Assembly: GCA_902799345.1 (NCBI GenBank)
Contig: CADBZW010000001.1
Location: 62,001 to 126,000, forward strand
Source: an uncultured Bacteroidia bacterium
Lineage (GTDB): Bacteria; Bacteroidota; Bacteroidia; Bacteroidales; F082
DNA length: 64,000 nt
Direction of reading: 5' to 3'
The translations under genes and the position numbers were made by a program. Position 1 is the stretch's first letter; each line of letters begins with the position of its first letter. This document shows positions 7,960-16,119 of this stretch, piece by piece. A model generated the notes under the pieces. It saw only the letters and a program-made list of their open reading frames with translations, was not told where the DNA came from and searched no databases.

Positions 7960-8997
7960 ATGGAAAATAACAATGATTATTTAGTTAGTGTTCTCTGCAT
8001 GACCTATAACCAGTCTGCCTACATCGTTGACGCCCTGAATGGTTTCGCGATACAGCAGACCGACTTCCCATTTGTCGCAGTTATTGTTGACGATGCCTCC
8101 TCCGATGGAGAACAAGAGGTAATAAAAGCTTATATTGACGAGCACTTCACACATTCTGAAGAAACTGGTTTCAAGCAATGGGAAACAAATGACGCGTTTT
8201 GGACATTTGCCCGTCACAAGAAGAATGAGAATTGCCATATTGTAGCAATTTACTTGAAGCGGAATCTGTATCGAGAACCAGAAAAGAAAAATGCTGTGAT
8301 AAAGGAATGGATGAATGCAAAGTATACCGCCATTTGCGAAGGTGATGACTATTGGACTGACCCGTTGAAATTGCAGAAGCAGGTGAATATCCTTGAAGCA
8401 GACGAAACTTTGATGGCAGTGGTCACCAATTCAACAGAAGTCGATAAAGAGGGCAATTTGTTGAAGGAGAAGAGGGAAAATGTGGTTCCGGGTAATGAAC
8501 GAGGCCGTTATGACTTGCGCAGTTTCATGTATAAAATCCATCATTATCCTACCGCGACGGTTTGTTATAGACGCACGCATACGGATGAAATAGAAAAGAT
8601 GCTAAAGTTTACCCATAATCCATACTTGGGTGATTGGACCATGTGGATCTGTTTGCATATCTATGGTGATTTTTATTATTTGGATGAAGTGACATCGGCT
8701 TATAGAATTAATCCGACTTCATTAACACATACGGTGGATAGAGTAGGGAGGTCGAAAGCAAATTGGACAATATGTAAGGCTATACAAGATATTTTGCCGG
8801 ATGAATATGATGATATTCGAAGAAGTTTGGACAATAAATCCTGGATGTGGTTGGATCTTGCTCTCGCATACAGGCATGAGCATCAATATTTTAGAATGAT
8901 GGGATGCTTGTTAGTGACGTTTTTGATTGATCCAAAAGGATTGATATATGAATATAAGAGAAGAAAAAAACTGAGTGATAATGTCAACAGCAATTGA
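7960..8997 (+). CDS. glycosyltransferase family 2 (copy 1 of a duplicated pair)
   Basis: A GT-A fold transferase: SVLCMTYNQSAYI at the start, VIVDDASSDGEQ as the nucleotide-binding loop and the metal site CEGDDYWTDPLKLQKQV near residues 125-140. The first 140 residues are almost the same as those of the GT2 at 10388, and 40 bases near the two starts are identical, while the acceptor-binding C-terminal halves differ (here NPTSLTHTVDRVGRSKANW). This indicates duplication followed by divergence of acceptor specificity, or replacement of one C-terminal half. It overlaps the wzt start by 17 bp. Confidence 0.9.
   Translation: MENNNDYLVSVLCMTYNQSAYIVDALNGFAIQQTDFPFVAVIVDDASSDGEQEVIKAYIDEHFTHSEETGFKQWETNDAFWTFARHKKNENCHIVAIYLKRNLYREPEKKNAVIKEWMNAKYTAICEGDDYWTDPLKLQKQVNILEADETLMAVVTNSTEVDKEGNLLKEKRENVVPGNERGRYDLRSFMYKIHHYPTATVCYRRTHTDEIEKMLKFTHNPYLGDWTMWICLHIYGDFYYLDEVTSAYRINPTSLTHTVDRVGRSKANWTICKAIQDILPDEYDDIRRSLDNKSWMWLDLALAYRHEHQYFRMMGCLLVTFLIDPKGLIYEYKRRKKLSDNVNSN
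7973..8012 (+). repeat. 40-bp direct repeat, copy 1
   Basis: Forty bases just after the GT2 start are identical to 10401-10440 near the start of the second GT2 gene. The flanking leaders (ATCAAGAT...ATTTG...ATG) are also alike. It marks a segmental duplication rather than a mobile element. Confidence 0.85.
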
Positions 8998-10267
8998 ATT
9001 CAATAATATCAGTAAACTCTATCGTTTGGGCTTGGTCTCAAGCGGCACGTTGAGCAACGACTTGAAACGATGGTGGCAGATGAGCATCTTGGGAAAGGAA
9101 GACCCTTTCCTAAAGGTGGGCTCGGTGAACGATCGTTCCAAGGCTGCCGATAGCGAATACGTTTGGGCCTTGAAGGACATCGACTTCAAAGTGGAGCAAG
9201 GCGATGTGGTGGGCATCATCGGAAAGAACGGCGCAGGGAAGAGTACCCTTTTGAAGCTCCTTTCCAAGGTGACGGGTCCTACCACGGGCACCATTAAGGC
9301 CAGAGGCCGTATCGCCAGCCTTTTGGAGGTGGGCACAGGTTTCCATTCGGAACTGACAGGCCGCGAAAACATCTACATGAATGGCACCATCTTGGGCATG
9401 ACCAAGCATGAGATAGATAGTAAAATTGATGAAATAGTGGCTTTCTCAGGTTGTGAGCGTTACATCGATACCCCTGTGAAACGTTATAGTTCGGGAATGA
9501 CGGTGCGTCTCGGCTTCGCCGTAGCCGCACATCTCGATCCTGAAATTCTTGTGGTGGATGAGGTGCTTGCAGTGGGTGATGCCGAGTTCCAAAAGAAGGC
9601 CATCGGAAAGATGCAAGATGTAAGCAAGGGGGAAGGTAGAACAGTGTTGTTTGTGAGCCATAATATGACGAGCATCAAGGCTCTTTGTAAGCGAGGTGTT
9701 ATTTTGAAAAACGGAATGCTTGTGGATGACGGCGATGTGGATACCGTTGTGACTCACTATTTGCGAGGGGATAATGCTGTGGAAAACTATAAGACTTGGG
9801 TAATACCTGAATTTAGCAGGAAAGGATTTGAGTTGCTTGAGATTGGCGTGAGAAGGAAAGGAGGAGGCTATTCTGATGTAATGAGGATGGATCAGGAATT
9901 GGAACTAGTCATACGCTATCGGCTGACGAGGCCGATGAATTCGTTTTGGATTACCTTGCACATGAAAAACGAGCAAGGAAACAAGATGTTTTCGCTCTCA
10001 GGTGGGGGGCGTTGTTATGATAAACATCATGAGGCAGGCGAGTATTTGCAGACATGTTCAATACCTGCAAATTTCCTGAATTGGGGGAATTATGCCATTG
10101 ATTTCATGGCGTTCGAACAATCCAATAATATTGAGTGCCTGGCCGAAGACAGCGACATTGTTTCGTTCACATTGGCCAATCGTCAAGTGGCGATTGGTGG
10201 CTATATGGGTAAGGAACCTGGAGATGTTACTCCAATGTTTGATTTTGTTGAGGAAAAATTAAAATGA
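8981..10267 (+). CDS. wzt: polysaccharide ABC exporter ATPase with C-terminal glycan-recognition domain (Wzt-like)
   Basis: The nucleotide-binding domain has Walker A GKNGAGKST (81-89), signature YSSGM (169-173), Walker B ILVVDEVLAVGD (189-200) and the H-loop SHN (H227), with the long N-terminal insertion (about residues 20-60) usual for Wzt/TagH. Residues from about 265 to 428 form an extra beta-rich domain. In E. coli O8/O9a this domain recognises the glycan's terminal cap and so decides which polymer is exported. ATG 8981 is preferred over GTG 8975; both lie inside the end of the GT2 gene. The permease partner is wzm at 1570. The stop overlaps the aminotransferase remnant by 4 bp (ATGA). 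Confidence 0.92.
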   Translation: MSTAIEFNNISKLYRLGLVSSGTLSNDLKRWWQMSILGKEDPFLKVGSVNDRSKAADSEYVWALKDIDFKVEQGDVVGIIGKNGAGKSTLLKLLSKVTGPTTGTIKARGRIASLLEVGTGFHSELTGRENIYMNGTILGMTKHEIDSKIDEIVAFSGCERYIDTPVKRYSSGMTVRLGFAVAAHLDPEILVVDEVLAVGDAEFQKKAIGKMQDVSKGEGRTVLFVSHNMTSIKALCKRGVILKNGMLVDDGDVDTVVTHYLRGDNAVENYKTWVIPEFSRKGFELLEIGVRRKGGGYSDVMRMDQELELVIRYRLTRPMNSFWITLHMKNEQGNKMFSLSGGGRCYDKHHEAGEYLQTCSIPANFLNWGNYAIDFMAFEQSNNIECLAEDSDIVSFTLANRQVAIGGYMGKEPGDVTPMFDFVEEKLK

Positions 10268-10353
10268 ACAATCAGATCAATATCACAGTTACCCAACCGT
10301 TGCTTCCCGATCTAGACGAGTTTCATGAACTATTGTTGGAGATGAATTTTTGA
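10264..10353 (+). pseudogene. remnant of a DegT/DnrJ aminotransferase (first 26 or so codons)
   Basis: Translation from the ATG that overlaps the wzt stop gives 29 codons with TVTQPLLPDLDEFHELL, the family's standard N-terminus (compare VTSPLLPDLAEFNQYL in the intact gene at 6244), then a stop. The rest of the enzyme, including the PLP lysine, is absent. Base identity to the gene at 6244 is only moderate, so it derives from a different aminotransferase. The following bases 10349-10387 read FERKPVDFIK in the frame of the next gene, like the tail of a hexapeptide acyltransferase, so a deletion probably joined the two genes here. Confidence 0.75.
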
Positions 10354-10387
10354 AAGAAAGCCCGTAGACTTTATCAAGATTATTTGT

Positions 10388-11431
10388 ATGAATACTAATG
10401 ATGATTATTTAGTTAGTGTTCTCTGCATGACCTATAACCAATCGGTCTACATCACGGATGCGTTGAACGGTTTCGCCATGCAACAGACCAACTTCCCGTT
10501 TGTGGCGGTGATCGTTGATGATGCCTCTACCGATGGCGAGCAGGAAGTGATAAGATCCTACATGGTCGAGCATTTCGACCATTCTGTAGAAACTGGATAT
10601 AGAGTATGGGAAACAAAGGATGCTTTTTGGATTTTTGCCCGCCATAATGAAAACGAGAATTGCCATTTCGTTGCGACGCTACTGAAGAGAAATCTCAACA
10701 AAGAGCAAGAGCAGAAGGAAGCGGTAATTAAGGATTGGCTGGGTGCCAAATACATCTCCCTCTGCGAAGGCGACGACTATTGGACCGACCCGTTGAAATT
10801 GCAAAAGCAAGTGGACTTTTTGGAAAGGCATGAGGAGTATTCGATGTGTTGCACGGCATTTACCCAAACTTTTGACGGCCATGAAGAAAGCAAACAGATT
10901 GTTCGGCATGACATAGATGAAATTACAGTTGATGAATTGTTAAAAGAGAGATGGATAGGTACGTTGACCACTCTATATCGTTCGGAATTGATGTCGGACT
11001 ACGCGCCTCCGTTCCCTAATCTTCCTTTTGGTGATTTGCCGATGTGGTTCCATTTGGCTTTGAAAGGGAGAGTGAAATACATGAAAGACGTAACTGCTAA
11101 TTATCGTAGTTTGCCCACATCTGCTTGCCATTTCACGGATTTGCAAAAACAATTAACATTTGGCCTTGACGTCATGCGAGTGAGGGAATATTATGCCATG
11201 GTGGAAGATAAGATAGATGTGGTGCAGCCCGTGCTTTCAAAAAACTCCCATTATTATCTTGTGCAATGTTATAAGAATCGATTGTTTGATTTCCCAATGG
11301 ATACCTTGTGGCATTTCGTTAAGGAGTATGGCCATCCCTCTGGATACGATATGTTGAAATATTGGGGAATGAAGTCCGAGATCAATTATGCTATCGCTAG
11401 CGCAATGCTGAAAATAAAAGGAAAAAAGTGA
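10388..11431 (+). CDS. glycosyltransferase family 2 (copy 2 of a duplicated pair)
   Basis: The N-terminal half repeats that of the GT2 at 7960 (SVLCMTYNQSVYI, VIVDDASTDGEQ, CEGDDYWTDPLKLQKQV), but from about residue 140 the sequence diverges into a different acceptor half (CCTAFTQTFDGHEESK, PFGDLPMWFHLALKG). The donor sugar of the two enzymes may be shared while the acceptors differ; this is inference from the pattern. The gene follows the aminotransferase remnant and precedes a GT14-type transferase by 19 bp. Confidence 0.9.
   Translation: MNTNDDYLVSVLCMTYNQSVYITDALNGFAMQQTNFPFVAVIVDDASTDGEQEVIRSYMVEHFDHSVETGYRVWETKDAFWIFARHNENENCHFVATLLKRNLNKEQEQKEAVIKDWLGAKYISLCEGDDYWTDPLKLQKQVDFLERHEEYSMCCTAFTQTFDGHEESKQIVRHDIDEITVDELLKERWIGTLTTLYRSELMSDYAPPFPNLPFGDLPMWFHLALKGRVKYMKDVTANYRSLPTSACHFTDLQKQLTFGLDVMRVREYYAMVEDKIDVVQPVLSKNSHYYLVQCYKNRLFDFPMDTLWHFVKEYGHPSGYDMLKYWGMKSEINYAIASAMLKIKGKK
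10401..10440 (+). repeat. 40-bp direct repeat, copy 2
   Basis: Identical to 7973-8012. It encodes DDYLVSVLCMTYNQ in both GT2 genes. Identity falls beyond this point at the base level, though the protein stays alike for about 130 residues, so the exact 40-base match may reflect recent gene conversion. Confidence 0.85.
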
Positions 11432-11450
11432 TTTTATAAGATGACTTGCC

Positions 11451-12344
11451 ATGAAACATGCTTATTTGTTGCTTACCCATGAGTTTACTCCAATATTGGA
11501 AACTCTAATCCGTATGATCGATGATGAACGAAATGATATTTATGTTCATATTGACAAAAAAGTACTTGTCTCTTATGAGGATAGAATTAGAAATTTGGTA
11601 AAAAAATCTACGCTGTTTTTTGTTGATAGGGTGAGGGTTTATTGGGGACATGTTTCGCTGGTTAAGGCCGAATACTCTTTGTTTCAGGAGGCTCGCAATA
11701 ATGGACCTTATTCTTTTTATCATTTGTTGTCAGGTAGTGATTTGCCAACTAGGTCTCAGGATGAAATTTGGGATTTCTTTGAAGAGAGAAAAGGTCGTGA
11801 GTTTATTTCGTTTTCCAAAGAAGAAATGCCTGAACGTGTAATGTATAAGTGGCCTTTCTCAAAGCATTTGAGGGGGATGTGTACCGATAGGAAATGGATA
11901 TATAGAAAAATAAATGTAGCTCAGGCTGCCCTTACAGCGTTTTGCATTGGATTTCAAAAGAGAATGGGTTATAAAAACCATGTCTTTCCGACTTACAAGA
12001 AAGGCAGTGAATGGGTGAGTTTAACGGGAAAGGCAGTGGATATATTGTTGGAATACAAGCATAAGGCAATCAAAGGGTTTAAATATGCCAATTGCCCAGA
12101 TGAGCATTATAAGCATACTATTTTGTTTTGCGTTAAAAACGGATTGATTCCCTCAGTGTCGGTTGATAATTGCCAATTGGATTTTGTTGGCTCTTATAGG
12201 TTTATTCCTTGGGGCAAAGGCTCCTTGGATTTGACCATTAATGATTTTGACGAAATAGTCGGCTCCAATGCCTTGTTTTGCAGGAAAGTGGTTGACGAAG
12301 AGTTAGCTAAAAAAATATTTGAAAAATTTGGTCCAAAAGAATAA
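11451..12344 (+). CDS. glycosyltransferase family 14-like (Core-2/I-branching enzyme family)
   Basis: Starts MKHAYLLLTHEF, then IYVHIDKK, YWGHVSLVKAEYSLFQEA, and FYHLLSGSDLPTRSQDEIWDFF, the conserved run of the Branch domain found in beta-1,6-N-acetylglucosaminyl and related transferases; later blocks are GSEWVSLTGKAV and CPDEHYKHTIL. In these inverting, metal-independent enzymes the conserved glutamate of the second block acts as base. In bacterial glycan loci the family adds branching GlcNAc or xylose; the donor here is not determined. AT-rich relative to its upstream neighbour. Confidence 0.85.
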   Translation: MKHAYLLLTHEFTPILETLIRMIDDERNDIYVHIDKKVLVSYEDRIRNLVKKSTLFFVDRVRVYWGHVSLVKAEYSLFQEARNNGPYSFYHLLSGSDLPTRSQDEIWDFFEERKGREFISFSKEEMPERVMYKWPFSKHLRGMCTDRKWIYRKINVAQAALTAFCIGFQKRMGYKNHVFPTYKKGSEWVSLTGKAVDILLEYKHKAIKGFKYANCPDEHYKHTILFCVKNGLIPSVSVDNCQLDFVGSYRFIPWGKGSLDLTINDFDEIVGSNALFCRKVVDEELAKKIFEKFGPKE

Positions 12345-12353
12345 TGCATAGTT

Positions 12354-13322
12354 ATGAATAAAATACCAATCATCTTTGCCATAGACAACAATGTGGTGAT
12401 GCAATGTGGTGTCACCATTACTTCTTTGTTGAAGAATGCCCACCCCGAAACATACTATGAAATATTCATATTATGTAATCAAGCGCAACTGAGCGTTGAA
12501 AGCAGAAATTCATTGACTAGGGCGTTTGAAAATGACAAACAATGCAAGATTGCCTTTACGGATGTGGGCGAGGCTTTTAAAGAGGCTGAAGAGGTACTGC
12601 ATGGCCATGTTACAAAAGCTACCTATTATCGTTTGTCTATCCCTTCCTTGTTTCCCCAATTCGACAAAGTCATCTATGCTGACATCGACATGATTTTCCA
12701 ACAGGATTTGTCGGAATTATTCAAATCCTCATTGCAGCATGGCGAATTGTTGGCTGCAGCATTGGATCTGGCTATAGATGACAAACACTATTTCCATTCG
12801 GCTTTGCCATCAAAGATTGGAAAAAATGTAAGAGATTATTTCAATGCAGGTTTTTTAGTGATGAACCTCAAGCAAATGCGAGAGGAGAACCTTGTTGAAG
12901 AATTTAATCGTCACGCAAAAATCAAATACGACCAAAACGATCAGGATGTGCTGAATGTGGTGTGCAATGGGCGAGTGCAGATTTTGCCCTCCATGTATAA
13001 CTTCCAGCTGAACCATTTTTCCAATTACATGTGGGGAAGAAAAACCTCCGAGATTCAATTCGGAGAGTTGTTCAAGCACGCCACACTTCACTATACATGG
13101 AAGCATAAGCCATGGAATTCGTTGGAATGCGTGGCCTACGACACTTGGTGGCACTACTACAAGATGTCGCCGTTTTATGACGATATGGTATACTTCAAAC
13201 GGCAGTATGACCAAATTGAGGCATCTCGCAACGACTATCATCAATTATCAAATGGCCGTTTATTAAAGAGAATAATGGTGAATATTAAACATTTAGTGTT
13301 CGGGAAAAGAAAAACGAATTGA
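12354..13322 (+). CDS. glycosyltransferase family 8 (second GT8)
   Basis: IPIIFAIDNNVVMQCGVTITSLL at the N-terminus, TYYRLSIPSLFP before the metal-binding YADIDMIF (D110, D112), then DYFNAGFLVMNLKQMR and a late HYTWKHKPW histidine motif identify a retaining GT8 transferase. It is only distantly like the GT8 at 2538, so this is not a recent duplicate. It lies 9 bp after the GT14 gene and is followed within 2 bp by a TupA-like gene, so all three are probably translated from one message. Confidence 0.9.
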   Translation: MNKIPIIFAIDNNVVMQCGVTITSLLKNAHPETYYEIFILCNQAQLSVESRNSLTRAFENDKQCKIAFTDVGEAFKEAEEVLHGHVTKATYYRLSIPSLFPQFDKVIYADIDMIFQQDLSELFKSSLQHGELLAAALDLAIDDKHYFHSALPSKIGKNVRDYFNAGFLVMNLKQMREENLVEEFNRHAKIKYDQNDQDVLNVVCNGRVQILPSMYNFQLNHFSNYMWGRKTSEIQFGELFKHATLHYTWKHKPWNSLECVAYDTWWHYYKMSPFYDDMVYFKRQYDQIEASRNDYHQLSNGRLLKRIMVNIKHLVFGKRKTN

Positions 13323-13324
13323 TT

Positions 13325-14272
13325 ATGGTTATTGATAGGTTCACTAGGGCTTTGGATTGTCAAGTCCGAAAAAGAAACAAAGGGATTGCTAATCGACTAT
13401 TCCGCTTATATAGGAAAGGAGGCTTCAAAAAGCATCCCTATACTTATATGAGGCTGCTTTATGCCAAGACGACGGGAAAGTTTCCCCATATTAGACATCC
13501 GAGGGATATAAATGAATGTTTGATCTCTTTGAATATAAGACGTTTTTTGAGCGGAGATAAAAAGGACTTGATGGTCAAGTGCGCTGATAAATATGCGGTA
13601 AGGGATTATGTAAGCGAGAAGGGCTTCCCTGATACGCTGAATGAGTTGTATGGTGTATATGACGCGTTTGATGAGATTCCTTTTGATTTATTGCCCGATC
13701 AGTTTGTTATAAAGATGAACAATGCAGCAGGTCATAATGTGATATGTACCGATAAGGCGCAATTGAATATGTCAGAACTGAAAAAAACAATTGACAGTTG
13801 GTTTGAAGAAAAAGATTTCGGTTTGACTTCAGGCGAATGGCATTATGGGTTGATTCAACCTAAAGTGATTGTTGAGAAATATTTGTCTTCATTGGGAGAA
13901 GCCTCGTTGATTGATTATAAATTCAATTGCTATAAAGGCCATGTCCATTCTTGCTTGGTTTGTTATGATAGGGTTGACAATCATGTGAAGTTTGATCATT
14001 ATGATGGGCAGTGGAATCTTACGGATGCGGTGATGATGCCTTTTTGTGACGGAAGAAAACTTTTACCCAAGCCCCAGTGTTATGACGAAATGATTAGGAT
14101 AGCTTCAAAATTAAGCGAAGAGCATGAATACGTAAGGGTGGATTTGTATGAAGTTGAAGGCAAGGTGCTTTTTGGTGAGCTAACTATGACACCAGTAGCT
14201 AACATGATGCTTTTTTACAAGCAATATATGTTGGATGAAATGGGGAGTGAGTTTAGGAAATGGAATAAATAG
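13325..14272 (+). CDS. TupA-like ATP-grasp protein (first of two)
   Basis: Recognised by the run INECLISLNIRRF, LMVKCADKYAVRDYVSEKG, LPDQFVIKMNNAAGHNVIC and the C-terminal YVRVDLYEVEGKVLFGELTMTP, the pattern of the ATPgrasp_TupA family. ATP-grasp enzymes couple ATP hydrolysis to amide or ester bond formation through an acyl phosphate; TupA is named for teichuronopeptide synthesis in Bacillus. A role in linking an amino acid or peptide to a uronic or amino sugar is possible but unproven. ATG 13325 follows the previous stop by 2 bp and is preferred to an overlapping TTG at 13319. Confidence 0.8.
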   Translation: MVIDRFTRALDCQVRKRNKGIANRLFRLYRKGGFKKHPYTYMRLLYAKTTGKFPHIRHPRDINECLISLNIRRFLSGDKKDLMVKCADKYAVRDYVSEKGFPDTLNELYGVYDAFDEIPFDLLPDQFVIKMNNAAGHNVICTDKAQLNMSELKKTIDSWFEEKDFGLTSGEWHYGLIQPKVIVEKYLSSLGEASLIDYKFNCYKGHVHSCLVCYDRVDNHVKFDHYDGQWNLTDAVMMPFCDGRKLLPKPQCYDEMIRIASKLSEEHEYVRVDLYEVEGKVLFGELTMTPVANMMLFYKQYMLDEMGSEFRKWNK

Positions 14273-14295
14273 AGCTATTTTGAATTGTTGCAACT

Positions 14296-15321
14296 ATGCA
14301 ATTGAAACTCTCCTTCATCCTTCCTTGCTACAACGTTGAGCGATACATCGCCGACTGCTTGAATAGCATTTACGCTCAAGACCTGCCCGAAGACGAGTTT
14401 GAGGTGATTTGCGTGAACGACTACTCAACGGATGGAACCAGGGAGGTGGTTTCTACTTTTGCTGCACAGCATTCTAATCTGACTTTGATAGACCATTCGA
14501 AAAATCTCACGGCTGGCGGAGCTCGAAATTCTGGCATTAAGGTGGTGCGAGGCGAATACATCTGGTTTGTGGATCCTGATGATATGATTAAAACCAGATG
14601 TGTGGATGGATTGATTGAAAGGATGGAAAAGGGGAAATTGGATTTGCTGATGTTCAATTTTGAGGATGTAGATGAGAGTTTGAATCCCATAAAAGAAGAA
14701 CTTTTTTTGGACGATAGCGAGGTGATGACAGGTCAAGAGTATGTGGTGTCACGTTTTAAGGGAAATTTTGGCTTGTTGGGCATTGTTTGGCGCTGTATAT
14801 TTAGAACGCAATTCATTATTGAAAACCAATTGTCTTATCCAATGATTCGAAAATCTCAGGATGTAGTATTCATATGGAAAGCGATATTGAAAGCGCGCAG
14901 ATTACAATCGGTTAAAAACATATACTATACTTTCCGTGTCAATCCTCATTCAGTTACTCACATTAGCCGTAATGCAGTAGTGGTTTTTAGTGAGCGGGTT
15001 CTGTTTGGGAAAGAGATAATTGACATTATGAAGGACAAAAGCTTTGGATTGTGTCCTGAGTTGGTGCAAGAGTTGAATAATTCGGTCTTGTGGTGCGCCA
15101 ATACTAATGTGGAGGTTGTTGCTCGTCTCCCCAAAAACGAATGGAGCAATTATTATCTCCAAATGAAGCAAAATGGTTCTGCATTGAAATCACTGAGACC
15201 TTTTGAGAATTGGAAAAATAAGATGATGTTAAGGATTGGATTTGGGGAATGGGAATGGAAACAGAGGACTAGATTGGTCGTTTTTTTGTCAAAAAAGAGA
15301 AAATTATGGATGCAAGAATAA
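14296..15321 (+). CDS. glycosyltransferase family 2
   Basis: Classic EpsJ-type GT2: LSFILPCYNVERYIADCLNSIYAQ, VICVNDYSTDGT, GGARNSGIKVVRGEYIWFVDPDD (the DxD-equivalent metal site near residue 95), and later KSQDVVFIWKA, a position where many relatives have the ED motif of the catalytic base. The C-terminal 100 residues are basic and amphipathic, consistent with membrane contact. The last 16 bp overlap the start of the first ketoisomerase gene. Confidence 0.9.
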   Translation: MQLKLSFILPCYNVERYIADCLNSIYAQDLPEDEFEVICVNDYSTDGTREVVSTFAAQHSNLTLIDHSKNLTAGGARNSGIKVVRGEYIWFVDPDDMIKTRCVDGLIERMEKGKLDLLMFNFEDVDESLNPIKEELFLDDSEVMTGQEYVVSRFKGNFGLLGIVWRCIFRTQFIIENQLSYPMIRKSQDVVFIWKAILKARRLQSVKNIYYTFRVNPHSVTHISRNAVVVFSERVLFGKEIIDIMKDKSFGLCPELVQELNNSVLWCANTNVEVVARLPKNEWSNYYLQMKQNGSALKSLRPFENWKNKMMLRIGFGEWEWKQRTRLVVFLSKKRKLWMQE

Positions 15322-15713
15322 TAGAATTGCCTAAGATACTTGATAATAGAGGCAACCTTTCTTTTGTCGAGAACAACAAGCAGATTCCGTTCGAGATCAA
15401 ACGCACCTATTGGCTATATGATGTACCAGGAGGAGAGTCACGTGGCGGTCATGCCTATAAGGAAAACGCCGAGTTCATCATCGCCTTGTCGGGCAGTTTT
15501 GATGTGGTGCTTGATGATGGTAAGGAACGAAAGAAGTTTTCACTTAATCGTTCATATTATGGTTTGTATGTTCCAAAGGGGCTTTGGCGTGAAATGGATA
15601 ATTTTTCCACCAATGCCCTGGCTCTGGAATTAGGTTCTACTTTGTATGACAAAGAAGATTACGTTTATGATTATGACCAGTTCCTTAAAATGAAAAGCCA
15701 TGGCGAAATATAG
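15306..15713 (+). CDS. FdtA-like dTDP-keto-sugar 3,4-ketoisomerase, variant paralogue
   Basis: A 135-residue small cupin: LPKILDNRGNLSFVENNKQIPFEIKRTYWLYDVPGGESRGGHAYKE then FIIALSGSFDVVLDDG. FdtA/QdtA enzymes move the keto group of dTDP-4-keto-6-deoxyglucose from C4 to C3 on the way to 3-amino sugars. The usual active-site pair HAH is HAY here (H49, Y51), and the following helix reads KENAE rather than KELEQ, so catalysis may be altered or lost. It overlaps both neighbours (16 and 14 bp) and stands directly before a canonical paralogue. Confidence 0.82.
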   Translation: MDARIIELPKILDNRGNLSFVENNKQIPFEIKRTYWLYDVPGGESRGGHAYKENAEFIIALSGSFDVVLDDGKERKKFSLNRSYYGLYVPKGLWREMDNFSTNALALELGSTLYDKEDYVYDYDQFLKMKSHGEI

Positions 15714-16119
15714 TGTCTTTGATTGTTCAGTTATAGAATTGGACCGCCATCATAGTGATCGTAAAGGCAATCTTTCTGTGGTTGAAAATGGCATTACACT
15801 GCCTTTTGACGTAAAACGCATCTATTATTTATACGATGTACCTGGAGGTGAGTCGCGTGGCTCACACGCACATAAGGAATTGGAACAATTGATTGTGGCT
15901 GCTTCTGGTTCTTTTCGCGTCACTCTTGATGATGGCAGGACGAAACGTACTTTCTTCCTTAATCGTCCTTATCAAGGTTTGTATGTGAAACCAGGATTGT
16001 GGCGCGACCTCGATGATTTCTCCTCGGGAGCTGTTTGTGTGGTTTTGGCTAGCGATGTGTATCGGGCAGAGGATTATATCCGCGATTATAAGGACTTTAT
16101 AAAATTCAGAAACGAATGA
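15700..16119 (+). CDS. FdtA/QdtA-type dTDP-4-keto-6-deoxyglucose 3,4-ketoisomerase
   Basis: A 139-residue cupin with intact motif SRGSHAHKELEQ (H56, H58) and SGSFRVTLDDGRTKRTFFL. It fits the enzyme that makes dTDP-3-keto-6-deoxyhexose, the substrate for the aminotransferase two genes downstream. Whether the product is the galacto (Fuc3N) or gluco (Qui3N) form depends on a few active-site residues that I cannot assign reliably. It is about half identical to the preceding paralogue and arose by tandem duplication. Followed by a 4-bp overlap with the N-acetyltransferase gene. Confidence 0.88.
   Translation: MAKYSVFDCSVIELDRHHSDRKGNLSVVENGITLPFDVKRIYYLYDVPGGESRGSHAHKELEQLIVAASGSFRVTLDDGRTKRTFFLNRPYQGLYVKPGLWRDLDDFSSGAVCVVLASDVYRAEDYIRDYKDFIKFRNE

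Noticed and set aside
10349-10387. Upstream in-frame extension of the second GT2 gene (FERKPVDFIK).
   Set aside because: It is not part of the GT2 domain and is better explained as the tail of a lost acyltransferase gene.
15340-15633. Alternative + strand frame inside the first ketoisomerase gene.
   Set aside because: Shadow of the cupin gene; no domain, and Met/Ser-rich composition typical of an off-frame.
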